Assembly (NCBI GenBank): GCA_016110215.1
Contig: JADWQD010000024.1
Location: 23,060 to 87,059, forward strand
Direction: 5' to 3'
Source: Capronia americana
Taxonomy: Eukaryota; Ascomycota; Eurotiomycetes; Chaetothyriales; Herpotrichiellaceae
DNA length: 64,000 nt
Shown here one piece after another: positions 22,256 through 33,162 of the stretch. The stretch's first letter is position 1. The number at the start of each line of letters is the position of its first letter. The position numbers and the translations under genes were made by a program. A model generated the notes under the pieces. It did not search any database and was not told the origin of the DNA. It worked only from the letters and a program-made list of their open reading frames with translations.

Positions 22256-23091
22256 TCGATTTGGCGAACCGCGCTAGTGAAGTGAGTCCGCATTCAACCT
22301 GTTCCCCTTCTTCTCCCGCCAGCACTGACATCGAGGGTCTGGTCCGTGCTTGGGGAACATGAAGCAGAGTGACTGCCTTCTTCCGTTCCCTTTTGTCACT
22401 GCCGTATCATGTGACGTGGAAAGCATATCGCAGAAAGGCGAAGAGAAGCAGGACGCAGCAGGCACGGCGGACTGTGGGCCACACACACAATATGCAGTGA
22501 GCCTCATCACGCTTTACCATGGCGTGGGAAGCAGCTGCTAACTCTGCTGGCAGCAAAGAACATTTCAGAACCTGTCCGGGCTGTTCAACGATGGCGACAA
22601 GCACGCCCAGCATCAACTCTGGCTCTGGCATTCCGCTTGAATAACAGTCAAAACCAAGTTGGACTTGACATCTGCTAGTCGGAGGTCGGCTGATACGCAG
22701 CTTCGGTATCCTCTAACTGCAAACCTGACCCAGTCGACGCTTTTGACGCTCAGGGAACGAACAAGCACCACCGACACACTCCGCTGGCTCCAACACGACC
22801 CTTTCTTACGCGTATCTCATCTGGACGATCGGTAAACTTTCGAGCACCTTTCTTCCGAATACGCATACATCACAGCATCTAAGGGCAATCACTCTTCCCA
22901 GAGCATCCCGCCTCCTCTAGCCGTCCAAATCGGCCACGATCGCACGGTTCCTCCTCATACCTGACGAAGCACAGGCGGAGTCCATCGTTGAATGACACTC
23001 AGAACGTCGAGATCCTGCATAATGGGGAGGGGCAACAAGAACAAGAACAAGAACGAGAACAAGAACAACAAGAAGACCACCAAAACGTCTT

Positions 23092-23517
23092 CTACCACAG
23101 CTCGGCCAGCTTCTTAAAGTCTTCATCATCTTGACAGTTACACCTCTCCCGCGTTCGACTGCCTACCGTAATGCAAAATTCGGGCCCAAAAACAGGGTCG
23201 GTAAGACCTCTCAGCTTATATGCCTGTCTGGACAGCTGGCGCTGCTGTTCCTGACACCTCTCCAGTTCGAACTGCACCTTCTCACTCTCTGGTGACCCTG
23301 TTCTGGGAGACCTCTGAGATAGCGGAGAGGCGCCAGCTCTTCTTTGACTGCTCATCTTCCGACGTTTTGCGGTCTTATTTGCTGTTGGAGGAGGGGGTTG
23401 AGCAGACGGTGGTATCTCATTCGCTTCATCTTCATTGACTGACGAGGCGATAGTGTTACTCCTCCGAACACGCTTTGCAGACCGAGCGACCTCGTCCTCG
23501 TCCTCTTCCTCCTCCAT
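23092..23517 (-). CDS. Hypothetical 141-aa acidic/basic protein
   Basis: ATG at 23517 begins MEEEEDEDEVARSAKRVRR, followed by a P-rich stretch and basic RR/KRR clusters. The C-terminal part (EKVQFELERCQEQQRQLSRQ) is predicted coiled coil, then CNCQDDEDFKKLAELW. It could be a nuclear protein or one exon of one. No homologue recognised; the neighbourhood is made of gene fragments. Confidence 0.35.
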   Translation of the reverse strand: MEEEEDEDEVARSAKRVRRSNTIASSVNEDEANEIPPSAQPPPPTANKTAKRRKMSSQRRAGASPLSQRSPRTGSPESEKVQFELERCQEQQRQLSRQAYKLRGLTDPVFGPEFCITVGSRTRERCNCQDDEDFKKLAELW

Positions 23518-23595
23518 GACTGTATTCAATCGCCGATCCGCCCGTCATGTTTGGCGACAAGAGCAGCTTCGAAGCCGTGCCCGAAAGTGCAGGCA

Positions 23596-23793
23596 TCTCT
23601 GCCACGCGGCGGCTGAAATCCCGATATCGGCAACCCACACCTGCCACGGCGGTTCGGCCAGACCATCAACCAGAAGAAGACCCGTCTTAGGGGCCCCAAG
23701 ACTAACAATGTGTTTGCTGTTCATAACAAGGGGTTGGCCGTCGACTTCAGGGCTCCTACCGCTGGGCACGTCAATGGAGACGACCAGAGAGCT
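23596..23793 (-). pseudogene. EDC3 C-terminal (YjeF-N) domain fragment
   Basis: The frame reads SSLVVSIDVPSGRSPEVDGQ, then KHIVSLGAPKTGLLLV and WQVWVADIGISAAAWQR. The SIDVPSG ... VSLGAPK-GLL ... VADIGI run is characteristic of the YjeF_N domain of Edc3, the enhancer of mRNA decapping. Only about 66 residues remain. It is fused in the same orientation, at about 23793, to a fragment of an unrelated glycosyltransferase. Confidence 0.75.
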
Positions 23794-23976
23794 GCGAAGG
23801 ACATCTTCTTCACTTGATCCCCCCACAGACAGAACTTCAGCTTGAATGCCGTGTCGACTGTACCGATCGCCCAGCGCGTTCGTTGCTTCAGGCACGGTCC
23901 CAAATTGCAGTGCTTCGTGTACGAAAGCTGTCTTCCAGCCGGCGCCGAGCAAAAGAGTGCTTGTGGCGACATCCTC
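23790..23976 (-). pseudogene. Family-2 polysaccharide synthase-like glycosyltransferase fragment
   Basis: One frame reads EDVATSTLLLGAGWKTAFVH, EALQFGTVP; after a frameshift a second frame continues KQRTRWAIGTVDTAFKLKFC, LWGDQVKKMSFA. This includes the QxxRW motif (QRTRW) of processive GT2 enzymes. About 60 residues remain, with a frameshift in the middle. Confidence 0.75.
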
Positions 23977-24511
23977 AGCCAAGGACCCGCAACAACTCTC
24001 AAACCCCTCACTCCCAACACGCGACAATGACTGTCCACTGTCCACCATCGGATGATCGAGACTATAACCCAAGTCCGCAACCGATCACTGGAACGCATCC
24101 CTCTGGCGGAACCTCATGTCTCACACAGCCCGCGTCTCGAGGTGCACCGATGCTGCCTTCCTGAGCGCTTCCCGCGATATATGCCTATCCACCTCGGTGT
24201 CGAAGAAGTTCACATCAATTACCTGCCGACTGCAGTATGAAAATTTCCAGGTTTGCCCGCTAACGCGCCGGTGATCTGTCGACAACACCGACAGGACAGA
24301 TGATCAATAGCTATTTGACTGGCCAAGCCCAGCAAGACATGTCTCCAGCGCCAACCGATGGGAAGCTAAGACCTGCTCAGTGGGATGAACGTGATAGTCG
24401 ACCGGTACTCGGGAGAAATACTCAGCCGCCAAAGACAATCCAGATGGGATGACAACTTGGCGCGGGTGACGTGGAGCAAGACGGTGAGGACGGACCTTCC
24501 ACGTACGCGGG

Positions 24512-24718
24512 GAGAACGAGTCTACCGCTGCCCTCATTGCGCTCGGCATCTTCGAGCTGGACGGCAAGGCCGGTCTCGAGGGCTGGAGAGCCACAGGTAT
24601 GATTGACGCCTTCTTGTCCCTTTGCTCTCTGATCCAACGTGTCCTAATAACTCACTCCAACCGCAGGGTGTTGCCACCTTTGTCATCGCCCTTGCCGCCG
24701 TGCTCACTCTCCAGTGAG
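24512..24718 (+). pseudogene. Dal5-like MFS transporter fragment (sense part)
   Basis: ENESTAALIALGIFELDGKA, GLEGWR is followed, after about 65 bp with donor- and acceptor-like ends, by GVATFVIALAAVLTLQ. This matches the middle of anion:cation symporter (allantoate permease-like) proteins, G-I-F-LDG--GL-GW...EG--T. The usual WLFIIE residues are missing, so the piece is damaged. Confidence 0.7.
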
Positions 24719-24816
24719 TTAAAGAGCCAGAGCTCGGGGTCCCGCGCCGCTTCCTTGAGGCCCGCAAAGGTCGAGGTGCCGGCCTTGCCGCCGACGGTGT
24801 CGCGCTCGATGCGGTC
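24718..24816 (-). pseudogene. Dal5-like MFS transporter fragment (inverted part)
   Basis: The minus strand reads DRIERDTVGGKAGTSTFAGL, KEAARDPELWLF. This is the loop that normally follows the sense fragment ending at 24718 in the same protein family. The two pieces meet head to head, so a small inversion has occurred inside one gene fragment, or two fragments of paralogues were joined. Confidence 0.7.
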
Positions 24817-24934
24817 GTGCAGAACTGTCGCTTCTGCCGCAATCATCACAAATTGCAAGGCTGAGACGGCTACGATTATCAGGGAAGGTAATGTTGCTCA
24901 TCAGTCAACGATTGCGATCTGCAGCCAAACTCTA

Positions 24935-25265
24935 ATTTTTTTTTCCGCAGCAAAACTCTAATTTCGCGCAACTCCAAATTGTGCACCACTCCAAATCTGC
25001 ACCACTCCAAATCTGCACCACTTCAACTCCGCACCACTTCAACTCTGCACCAAATCTGCACCACTCCAAATTTGCCACTCCAACTCCGCACCACTGCAAT
25101 TCTGCACCACACCATTTTCTGCACACTCCAACTCAACCACTCCGCACCCGCGAGCAACCACTTTTGCCAACTCCAACTCTGCACCACTCCGCACCACTGC
25201 AATTTTGCACCACTCCGATTCTGCACCACTCCAACTCTGCACCACTCCGCACCACACACTCAGTC
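24935..25265 (+). repeat. Array 2 of the CACCACTCC family
   Basis: It starts GCGATCTGCAGCCAAACTCT, a leader shared with array 1. A T-run and a duplicate of CAAAACTCTAATT follow, then about 18 degenerate units of about 16 bp such as TCTGCACCACTCCAAA. The end is CCGCACCACACACTC. Confidence 0.85.
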
Positions 25266-25640
25266 TGCGACTCCGTCAACGCTAATACCGGCTATGCAAA
25301 TCCTATGGTAGGCTAAATTGCCCCATATGGTTTAGTAGCCTACTGCAGGTACTTGTTCCGGGGGAAAAGTGGATCGGGAGTACGGAGTACGTACCCCGCG
25401 ACCATTGCCTCCAGGATCCCCGGCCTAGAACTCATCCACGAGGAATCCTGAACATATTGTGATACAAGAACATTCCAGTGACTTAAGAAGACAAACCACC
25501 TGCATTCCCGAGGACCTTGGGTCAAGTGCGACAGTTTCCAGCTCGCAGTTCGGGAATTTCTACTCGACCTCCCCCATCGTCACGCCTGCTTCAAGACCAC
25601 CTCCTCGGAAGTCGAGTCATTATAACAGCATCTCACCAAG
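25266..25640. other. Upstream region of the MFS gene
   Basis: No coding frame. This presumably holds the promoter; no clear TATA box was noticed. Confidence 0.4.
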
Positions 25641-27604
25641 ATGGCTGCAGCCCTAGACCAAAAGCCTACCCTTTTCGGGTTTGCTGTAAGTTAACAGTGC
25701 TCCGCCCTCATCGTTTGACGTTTGAGTACGACTAAACACGCTTCCAGATTATCATGGTTCTTACTTTGGGTAGTATTACCTATGGATATAGCTTCAGTAT
25801 CGTGTCCACCACGCTCGGCCAGCCGTCCTGGTACGCATACTTTGATTTGACTCTCGACCCTACCAATCCCAGGTACGACTACACAAATTCCATTATCGGC
25901 ACCATGAATGGAATCTTCTTGGCAGGAGGTTGCATTGGAACTGCTTTGGTGGCCTGGACTTGCGACTATTTCGGACGGAAGAAGACTATTATGATTGCCA
26001 CTCCCATCGCCATCATCGGAGGCGCATTTCAGGGGGGAGCTGCGCACATTGCCATGTTCCTTATTGGTCGCCTACTAAGTGGAGTTGCTGCTGGTACGCT
26101 ACCGCTACTATATACAACTTTCAAGTGGCTCAAAGCTGATAGTCCGCAACAACAGGCATGCTAGTAGTATTGACACCTCTCTTCCAGTCAGAGATCGCTC
26201 CACCGGCGATCCGGGGCTTCCTCGTGGCTCAACACGGTAGGACAACGGAGAATTCCTTCTCCCCAGACGATGACTAATGTTGGTCGCAAGGTGTCATTGT
26301 TTGTACGGGATATTCGGTCGCTGCCTGGGTCGGCGTCGGCTGCTTCCATGCGCGCAATCAAGTCTTTGCATGGCGCTTTCCACTCGTCCTCCAAGCACTG
26401 TGGCCTCTGCTGATGTTGGCATTCGTCCCTGTTATCCCAGAGTCACCCCGATGGCGTAAGTGGACCGATGTCTGTTGTAGCCTAGCGGCACGGTGCTGAC
26501 GGATGGACAGTTCTGATGCAAAATCGAGAAAAAGAAGCTTGGCAGGTTGTCTATCGACTACACTGCGGCTCAAAGGGTGAAGTCTCGCACAAAGAAGAAT
26601 TCGCCAAGGCCGAGTTCTACCAGATGAGTCGGCAGACTGAATTGGATCGAGCCATAGCAAGCCAGGAGGACTTTTGGACTCTGTTCAAGAAGCCATCTTA
26701 CCGCAAGCGCATGTTCATCGCCTTTCTCACAAGTTTTGCTGCCGAGTCCACCGGGATCTTGTGCATTTACAGTGAGTCTGACGCTCGTGCCTGTGTCTCA
26801 GAAGATTGACGTCTCTTGCAGATTACAGTGTGATCCTATACACAGGCTTGGGATTTGGCGGAGCTCTCTCCTTAGTCCTTGCGGCAGCCTACGTCTCTGT
26901 AGCCGCCGCTTTCAACTACGTGAACTCTCTTCTCATTGACAAATATGGAAGAGTCAGGCTTCTTGGTATGTTTTGACCTCCCCTTAGCTGCACGAGACTA
27001 CGGTTCTGATTTTTATCATACAGTCATCGGGCTTCTTGGATGTATGACGTGCTTGATCTTTGAAACAGCTATAAGTGCCTCCTTCAGTGGCAGCTCGAAC
27101 AAACCCGCACTCAGGGCTGGAGTGTTTTTCTTGTTCCTTTGTGCTGCATGGTAAGTCCTCTGCCACAGCCGTGTTGGTACAGCTGCTGACATTTTCCCAA
27201 GTTACGGGACGTTCATCGATGCCAACATGTTTGTCTATTCGAGTGAGATATTCCCTACACACATTCGCTCTCGTGGACTCTCTTTCGGGATGTTCATCCT
27301 GTTCCTTTCCACGATTGCTTACCTCACGCCGGCGGCGACGGCCTTTGGAGCCATTGGCTGGCGGTATTATCTAGTCTTCATCGTCATAACAGCGGTCAAC
27401 ATTCCCATCGTTTGGTGCCTGTTCCCAGAGACACGTGGCTTGTCACTCGAAGAAATCGGGGAGAAGTTCGGAGACGAGGTCGTAATCCATCTGACAGAGA
27501 TCAGTGAAGAACAGAGAGAACACTTCAACAAGCCGGTGGCGCACCCCAATGAGAAAGCTGCACAAGGCTGCGGAGCTCCAGTTGCATACCATGTCGAGGC
27601 TTAG
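25641..27604 (+). CDS. MFS sugar-porter-type transporter
   Basis: Eight exons: 25641-25685, 25748-26093, 26156-26236, 26291-26455, 26511-26771, 26822-26965, 27024-27150 and 27202-27604. All introns are 50-62 bp with GT-AG ends, and the phases agree, giving 523 aa. Family marks include YFGRKKTIMIA after TM2, IGRLLSGVAAG, PESPRW at the end of the first half, LLIDKYGRVRLL, and PETRGLSLEEIGEKFGDEV after TM12, the classic sugar-porter C-terminal signature. The length is normal. It should be a plasma-membrane proton-coupled uptake carrier for a sugar or related polyol/acid; substrate cannot be told. A dehydrogenase and a hydrolase follow downstream. Confidence 0.93.
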
Positions 27605-28184
27605 GTTCGTGATCTGTTCCATGGAAGAGAACATGGTGAGGGTTATCATGGTACCGTTCTGGTATCGACATGAGGAGAGGACTTGAGATGATTTCGTCAC
27701 GCGAGGTTGCGGGCGTTGATGGCATAAGTGCCTGAACAACTCAGCTGAACTTACGTGAGGGTGGATGGGTAGTGTTTGGTGGATATTCCACATGGAGATG
27801 AGTGTCCTAAGTGGTGTCTTCTAAAAGGTAGTCACTCACCAGTTCGTGGAAGACCTCAACAAGGACAGCTTTTCCATTCACGAAACTCAGCCATGTAAAT
27901 GCTGTGAAGATCGCACAGGTTCACAACATCAGAGACATACTGGAACAGGTGGTTGCCGGTTTGAGTGGTGTTACGACGCACAATTTTTCAAGTCCACATG
28001 AACAATCCAACGACATGGTCTAGCTAGTAGAGCTCCCTATTCGAATGCCACAAGGATGTCACAGAAAACCTGAAACTAGGATCCAAATAATGTTGCGATA
28101 TGAATGGGTGATTTGGTCCTCGCTGAAGTCACGCACACAAGACAGCACGTCTCTGGGCAAGCAGTCTGCATTAAGCAGGGATGA
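27605..28184. other. Intergenic region between convergent genes
   Basis: No supported gene; contains the 3' flanks of the MFS gene and the opposite-strand dehydrogenase. Confidence 0.5.
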
Positions 28185-29147
28185 TCAGATTCCAAGACCA
28201 CCATCGATGATGTAGACAGCCCCAGTGATGTATTTAGACTCATCTCCTAGAAGAAAGGCGATCAATGCGGCCACTTCTTCAGGTTCGCCTATACGCTGCA
28301 CGGCCGACATCGACGCCAACATCTGCTCGTCGATATTGGCAGTGCCGTGGAACATTGGTGTGTTTACGGGTCCTCTAGGCAGGAGCCATGTCAGCTCGAG
28401 CTCATTCTCCCCTTTCGAACAAGGAGTTTGTCCTGTTCCCATTCCTGTTCCTGTCCTGGGATGTGACAACGACGTTACTTACGGAGCAATGCAGTTAATT
28501 CGCGTCCCTCCCGCCCCAACCTCTCGAGCTGCACATTGACTCAGGCCAATAACAGCGTGCTTTGATGCAGTGTAAGGGGCGAATGTGGGCCCGGCCTTAA
28601 AAACAAAACGAACTCGAGGCATTGACAATGCTTCCGCCAGGGGAGATGGCCCTCAACTGCGCACGAAGCGAGTGCATAAGTCCTGTTACGTTGACGCCCA
28701 TGACGAACTAGCGAAAGATGAAGCGTTAATTAGCCATGTCTTGCCTGCGATCCCCGACGAAATGTGTGAGGAACCAGGAAAAGAGAAATCAGCAACACAT
28801 ACTTCCCAATCATCGTCCCTCTGGTTGACGACAGTGTCTATACCCATCCGACCGGACACACCGGCCAGGTTGGCCGCACCATCCAGCTGCCCAAAGGTCT
28901 TCTTTGTGTCTTCGATCCACGCGTCGACCTGATCTGTCTTTCGCACATCTACTTTTCGTGCAAGGACTGCGGATACTCCAAGGCTGGCAACTTTTCCAAT
29001 GGCGGATTTGGCCTCCTCGAGGGCCCCTTCTTGCACATCCGCAATGGAGACACGCCCTTGGCGGCTGGCAATGTACTTTGCAAGGGCAAGGCCCATGCCA
29101 GAGGCACCTCCGGTGATTGCGATGACCTTGTTGTCGAAGGACGCCAT
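28185..29147 (-). pseudogene. Short-chain dehydrogenase/reductase with one frameshift
   Basis: Exons on the minus strand: 29147-28803, 28707-28483 and 28374-28185 (introns of 95 and 108 bp). The protein shows the Rossmann motif TGGASGMGLALAKY, NLAG, the catalytic YTASK and a final YITGAVYIIDGG, as in classical NAD(P)-dependent SDRs of about 250 residues. Exon lengths sum to 760, one base too many: in exon 2 the frame shifts at an A5 run (28599-28603 on plus), where four bases would restore the family pattern between NASS and KAGP. This is either a real inactivating insertion or a homopolymer sequencing error. The neighbouring transporter and hydrolase are intact. Confidence 0.85.
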
Positions 29148-29951
29148 GTTGCCTCGAGACGATACTATATAGCAGTGTTCAATATACTAGAAAGCAAGTA
29201 GCTGGTGGGACGGCTAGTGAAGCCTCAACAGTGGTCTCCCCCTGGATATTGTTCCTGCGCACCTTGTCGACAATCCCGCCTAAGTAAACGGCCCCAAATG
29301 CGGAGGTGGTGGTTTATCGTGCTGTCCGTGTCGTGTTGTTCTCACGTACATTTCCAATATTCCAACCGTCTGCAATTGGTCCTCCTGGCAACTGACAGCT
29401 ATGGCTATTTGGTTGCTCTAGTACTACTCAGGAGAAGTAGCCTACATCGGTGATGGCTTAACGTAGCCATCATCAGCCTGTACAGACCACCGGTCGAGTT
29501 GTTTGTAGCGAATACTACCGCGGTATTACCCGACTTCAGAGGTCCAAGCAGTCTGACTCTCGGCAGGGGAACTTTGGTAGACGGAAGATGCAAGCATGTT
29601 GGCTTAGAGGGCAAGCAGTTGACCTCCCGACAACACAACCCAGTCTCGGCAAGAGGGCTTTGACGCCATTTACAAAGGACCAATGAGAAAAACGTGTTCA
29701 TGATAAGGCTATCCGTTGCATGGGCTTATAGCGAGGCCTCCCAGGATGGCCCGCGATCGGGTCCGGGATGTCCCCTGGCACTAATATGAACCCGAAGGCT
29801 ATATTCCCAGTTCTGGGAGCTGCAGTGATATAGTGCCTATAATTGCCTGATGCTCTCGTACAGCCAGTCCAACGGATATCCTGGAATTGCCTTCCACTGG
29901 ACAGTGTGTGTCGTTTGCATCTAGAACGATTTTTCGGAATACTCTTACAAT
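29148..29951. other. Divergent intergenic region
   Basis: About 0.8 kb between the divergent dehydrogenase and hydrolase starts; likely holds both promoters. No further gene seen. Confidence 0.5.
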
Positions 29952-30812
29952 ATGGCAGCCAGTGCCCCCAGAACTTGTTGCACGGTCGGTGTGAAGCATG
30001 AAGGCGCAGCATCCGGAGAGGTCAAGCTAATCGGACAAGGTGCATAGCTTTCATTCATTTCATGTCACCTCGGAAGTGCTGACACGCAGGAAGTGGAAAC
30101 ATATTTCGCATACCCAAGGACCGAGAGCTCAAAGGCCATTGTCCTTTTGTCCGATGTCATCGGCCACAAACTAGTCAACACTCAGCTGCTGGCGGACCAA
30201 TTCGCAGCGAACGGATACCTGACTGTGGTGCCTGACCTATTCAATGGTAACGCAGTTCCTTTGAATCCTCCTGCCGGATTCGATATCTTCAAGTGGCTTG
30301 GTGGCTTCCCGCCCGAGAAAGTCGATCCGATAGTCCAATCTACCATTGAGCATTTACGGAACGCCGAAGGAGTCACCACTATTGGAGCTGCGGGCTACTG
30401 CTTTGGAGGAAAATACTCAGTTCGCTTTCTGGGGAAAGGGGTCTCCGTTGGGTACGCCGCACACCCAAGCATGGTCGACGAGGCGGAATTCGCCGGTGTG
30501 AAGGGTCCGCTCAGCATTTCAGCCGCTGGTCAGTCCAACCATGGCCGTATCATTGCAAACCAGATTCTGCGGGCTGCAGGGTAGTAGGCTAACGGATCGT
30601 TTCTAGAGACCGACCAGATGTGGCCAGCCGAAGCGCGACACAAAAGCGAAGGAATCTTGGCAAAGACCGGTCAGCCGTATCAGATCAATCTCTTCTCGGG
30701 CGTAGAGCACGGGTTTGCCGTTCGAGGCGACTTGAAGAACCCGCAGATCAAGTATGGAAATGAGCAAGCCTTTCTTCAAGCTGTGGCCTGGTTCGATGAG
30801 CACCTCAAATGA
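29952..30812 (+). CDS. Dienelactone hydrolase family protein
   Basis: Exons 29952-30039, 30094-30528 and 30607-30812 give 242 aa, the usual size of the family. The first intron uses the acceptor GAAG at 30093, chosen because it restores GQVETYFAYP. Motifs: LLSDVIGHKLVNTQLLADQF, GYLTVVPDLFNG, the nucleophile elbow GYCFGGKY (Cys), an Asp in ETDQMWP and the His in VEHGFAVRGD, completing the Cys-Asp-His triad. It probably hydrolyses a lactone or ester in the cytosol. Together with the adjacent transporter and dehydrogenase it could belong to a small catabolic group, which is inference from proximity. Confidence 0.92.
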
Positions 30813-31002
30813 ATTCAGCTCGTTAGAGATAGACGACCACAGCTCGGTGGCTTTGGACCCAGTGCTAGAGTATCGATTCAGCACAACGTGATCGTCCGGG
30901 ACACACAATGTTAACAAGTCGCAGTCCTCACAAGAAACTGCAGCCGAAATTCACATTCAAGTCAAAAAAACAGAAAAGATGCCCAGAAAGGAAGGTCACG
31001 AA

Positions 31003-31260
31003 TCAAGTTTGGATCAAGTCTGCTCCAGCAAGAAGTGAAATCTTAACCTGCTTACGAGTGCCGTTGCCATAGTCGATGCCCTTGCGGACAACATCAATCT
31101 CATGGTCGAAATGGTCCAGCACCTTGGCAGTGGCTGTGTAGTCCTTCTTCTCTGCTTCCCAGGAATCCACCATTAGCCAGTTGGAGGCTTTATCCAAGTG
31201 AGCGAGAGCGAGAGCGAGCAAGGACGAACGGTGTCTCCTGTACTGGCGGGCGAGAAGCGC
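31003..31260 (-). pseudogene. Nicotinamide mononucleotide adenylyltransferase fragment
   Basis: The minus strand reads SNWLMVDSWEAEKKDYTATA, KVLDHFDHEIDVVRKGIDYG and KVKISLLAGADLIQT-like sequence (here KQVKISLLAGADLIQT), matching the middle of eukaryotic NMNAT (Nma1/Nma2), an NAD biosynthesis enzyme. About 75 residues remain. The ATP-binding N-terminus and C-terminal motif are absent. First member of a four-fragment mosaic. Confidence 0.85.
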
Positions 31261-31282
31261 GTACCCCCGACTTGGCTTGTAA

Positions 31283-31498
31283 ATGGCATCTGTCAAGGCC
31301 GCCTTGAAGGCTGTCAAGTCGTCCCTTGATGATGGCCAGTTTGAGAGAGCCGCAGAGCAAGCAGAAGACTTGCTGAAACAAGACGACAAAAATCACACCG
31401 CCTGTCTCTTCCTTGGTTTCGCACGAGAAAAGCTTGGAGATTTAGAGGGGGCGGAGAAGGCTCTTCTCAGAGGCGCCTTTTTAGGGACAAAGAATTAG
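31283..31498 (+). pseudogene. SKI3 N-terminal (TPR) fragment
   Basis: A 71-codon frame from ATG: ASVKAALKAVKSSLDDGQFE, then HTACLFLGFAREKLGDLEGA. This matches the very start of fungal Ski3, a TPR protein of the cytoplasmic superkiller RNA-decay complex (a protein of more than 1,300 residues). A stop follows after the first TPR pair, and two bases later an unrelated fragment begins. Confidence 0.75.
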
Positions 31499-31499
31499 A

Positions 31500-31678
31500 G
31501 TCTGCGGTCGTCAAGACATCGATCGATGCATTCGCCAGGGTCGACATTCTGACTACCAACGCCGGTATACTGCGGGACAAAGCCTTCGCCAACATGGACG
31601 ACAAGCAATGGGACGACATCATCGCGGTTCATCTCCGCGGCACGTACAAGGTCACCAAAGCCGCGTACCCTTATATGG
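31500..31678 (+). pseudogene. FOX2 (peroxisomal hydratase-dehydrogenase) fragment
   Basis: The frame reads SAVVKTSIDAFARVDILTTN, AGILRDKAFANMDDKQWDDI and GTYKVTKAAYPYM. This matches an SDR domain of Fox2, the multifunctional beta-oxidation enzyme (NNAGILRDKSF--M-D--WD and GTY-VT-AAWPYM). About 60 residues remain, lacking the catalytic YxxxK. Confidence 0.88.
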
Positions 31679-31679
31679 T

Positions 31680-31965
31680 CTGCTATGTCGTGCTGGACTT
31701 GCAGGGCCGAATCCAGCAGACTCTTTCCATCGAGCTGAATTTTCAACGGGACAATATTGAATGTCGGAGCAATCAAATCAGTGACTCCGTCGATGTCGAG
31801 CGAGCGGTTCGCAAGATAGACGCCGAGGACAACGTCACCTGCCGTAGGATTGCTCTCCTGTCGAGTAGGGGGCGCACGACGTATGCTGGCGTATGATCTA
31901 GCATAGGTGGCAAAGAAGAGCGCTTGAATGCTGAGTCCATGGTCCATTCTCAGCCAGATAGTAGC
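31680..31965 (-). pseudogene. NRPS condensation-domain fragment
   Basis: The minus strand reads AGDVVLGVYLANRSLDIDGV, LIAPTFNIVPLKIQL and LLDSALQVQHDIADHI. This is the C-terminal half of a fungal nonribosomal peptide synthetase condensation domain (GD-VFGVYLANR-L and APT-NIVPLRV). The HHxxxDG motif and all other domains are missing. It joins the FOX2 piece tail to tail. Confidence 0.82.
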
Positions 31966-33162
31966 CTTCGGCATTCCACGTGGCTGGGTTCCCATTGTTC
32001 AATGCCGCATCTGGGTTCCAGCAGGCCACGTCGAGGCGAATGAGCAGTGAGCTTCAACAGGCAGCGCTCTCTGCTAAGAGTCACCGCGACGATGGCAATG
32101 CAGCCCATGTCTCCTGATATGTAGAGGAAGAAGGTCGAGCCTCTGCCATACCAGCGACGTGACACCTCGAGGATGAGAGGTTGAGATAGCCGAGCTTTGC
32201 TCTTTCTTCGCTGCGATGGGCGCAGGCCTTGACTTCTCTTGCTTGTCCTTATTCTCTTTCATGGCTTCTCTCGTCTTTTGGGCTTCTTTCGCCGACTCAA
32301 TTACTCCCCTGATCTTCGCAGGTCGTCGATGTGGCTTCGTCGACGTACACGGATGTGGACGCCGGCGTGATGGCTTCTTGCGTTGAGGCATGGTGTCGCT
32401 TATCTTCGACAGTACCACCTCGGACACAACTCGCCGTTACATAGGTCATTGTGTCCTCGCACATGAGATCGACAAGACGCACGTCGGGCCTTCAATCGAC
32501 AAGGCCAGCCAACTCACCCTACGTCTGATCGAGTTCAACAGCCAGCTCACTACCATCTTCACCAAAGGAAGCGAAGACGTGGGTGTACAAGTATGGCGAG
32601 GAGAGTAAAGTACTACTGCAGAAGATGGCGGAGATTTGTTTTCGGTGCGAGGCGACAGGCAGAATGGCACGTCAAGCTGGCTCTGCTGCTCAGCGACGTC
32701 AAGCACGTCTACCAGAACTTCTAGAACTGCAGTCATTGCTCTGGCCATACAATTGCTCGAGCTTGTAGACGCCATCACGTTTCTGGCTACGTTCAAACCA
32801 CTGACTTTGTCTGCTCAAAATTCTATTCACTTCTCCCCGTCTCCCACTCAGCTGCTGTTGTCAATATCCTATGTTTCTACGGCATATTCATCTGTTCCCT
32901 GTCTTCTAATCCTAGCATTCTGCGAATGAATGCCATGCTGGACCACACACGCCTTGCACGAAGAAGCCCGTTGCGCCGAAGTAAGCATGTCTTGAATCAA
33001 TGTAGAGTCCTTCTCCAGTCCACCTGTCTGTCCCCGCTCTCGCAGTCTTGTCTTCCAGCAGCATCGCATGAAGATCCATCCAGATCCCTTCTCCGTCCTT
33101 TCCGACACCAGACACCAGACACAGGATCCTGCACTTGTGGATCTTGTCCATCAATGAGCATG
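31966..33162. other. No confidently supported gene
   Basis: A lysine-rich minus-strand frame at 32074-32427 (KPSRRRPHPCTSTKP, then SAKEAQKTREAMKENKDKQE) and a plus frame near 32460-32590 look partly protein-like, but neither is recognised. Confidence 0.3.

Larger units (their letters stand above)
21250..23091. other. No supported gene; minisatellites
   Basis: Two short tandem arrays (listed separately) and AAGAACA-rich simple sequence near 23030-23080. Frames are short. Confidence 0.4.

Noticed and set aside
24935..25265. CRISPR-like look of the leader-plus-repeat arrays
   Set aside because: Eukaryotic host, units are degenerate and contiguous with no unique spacers, and no cas genes.
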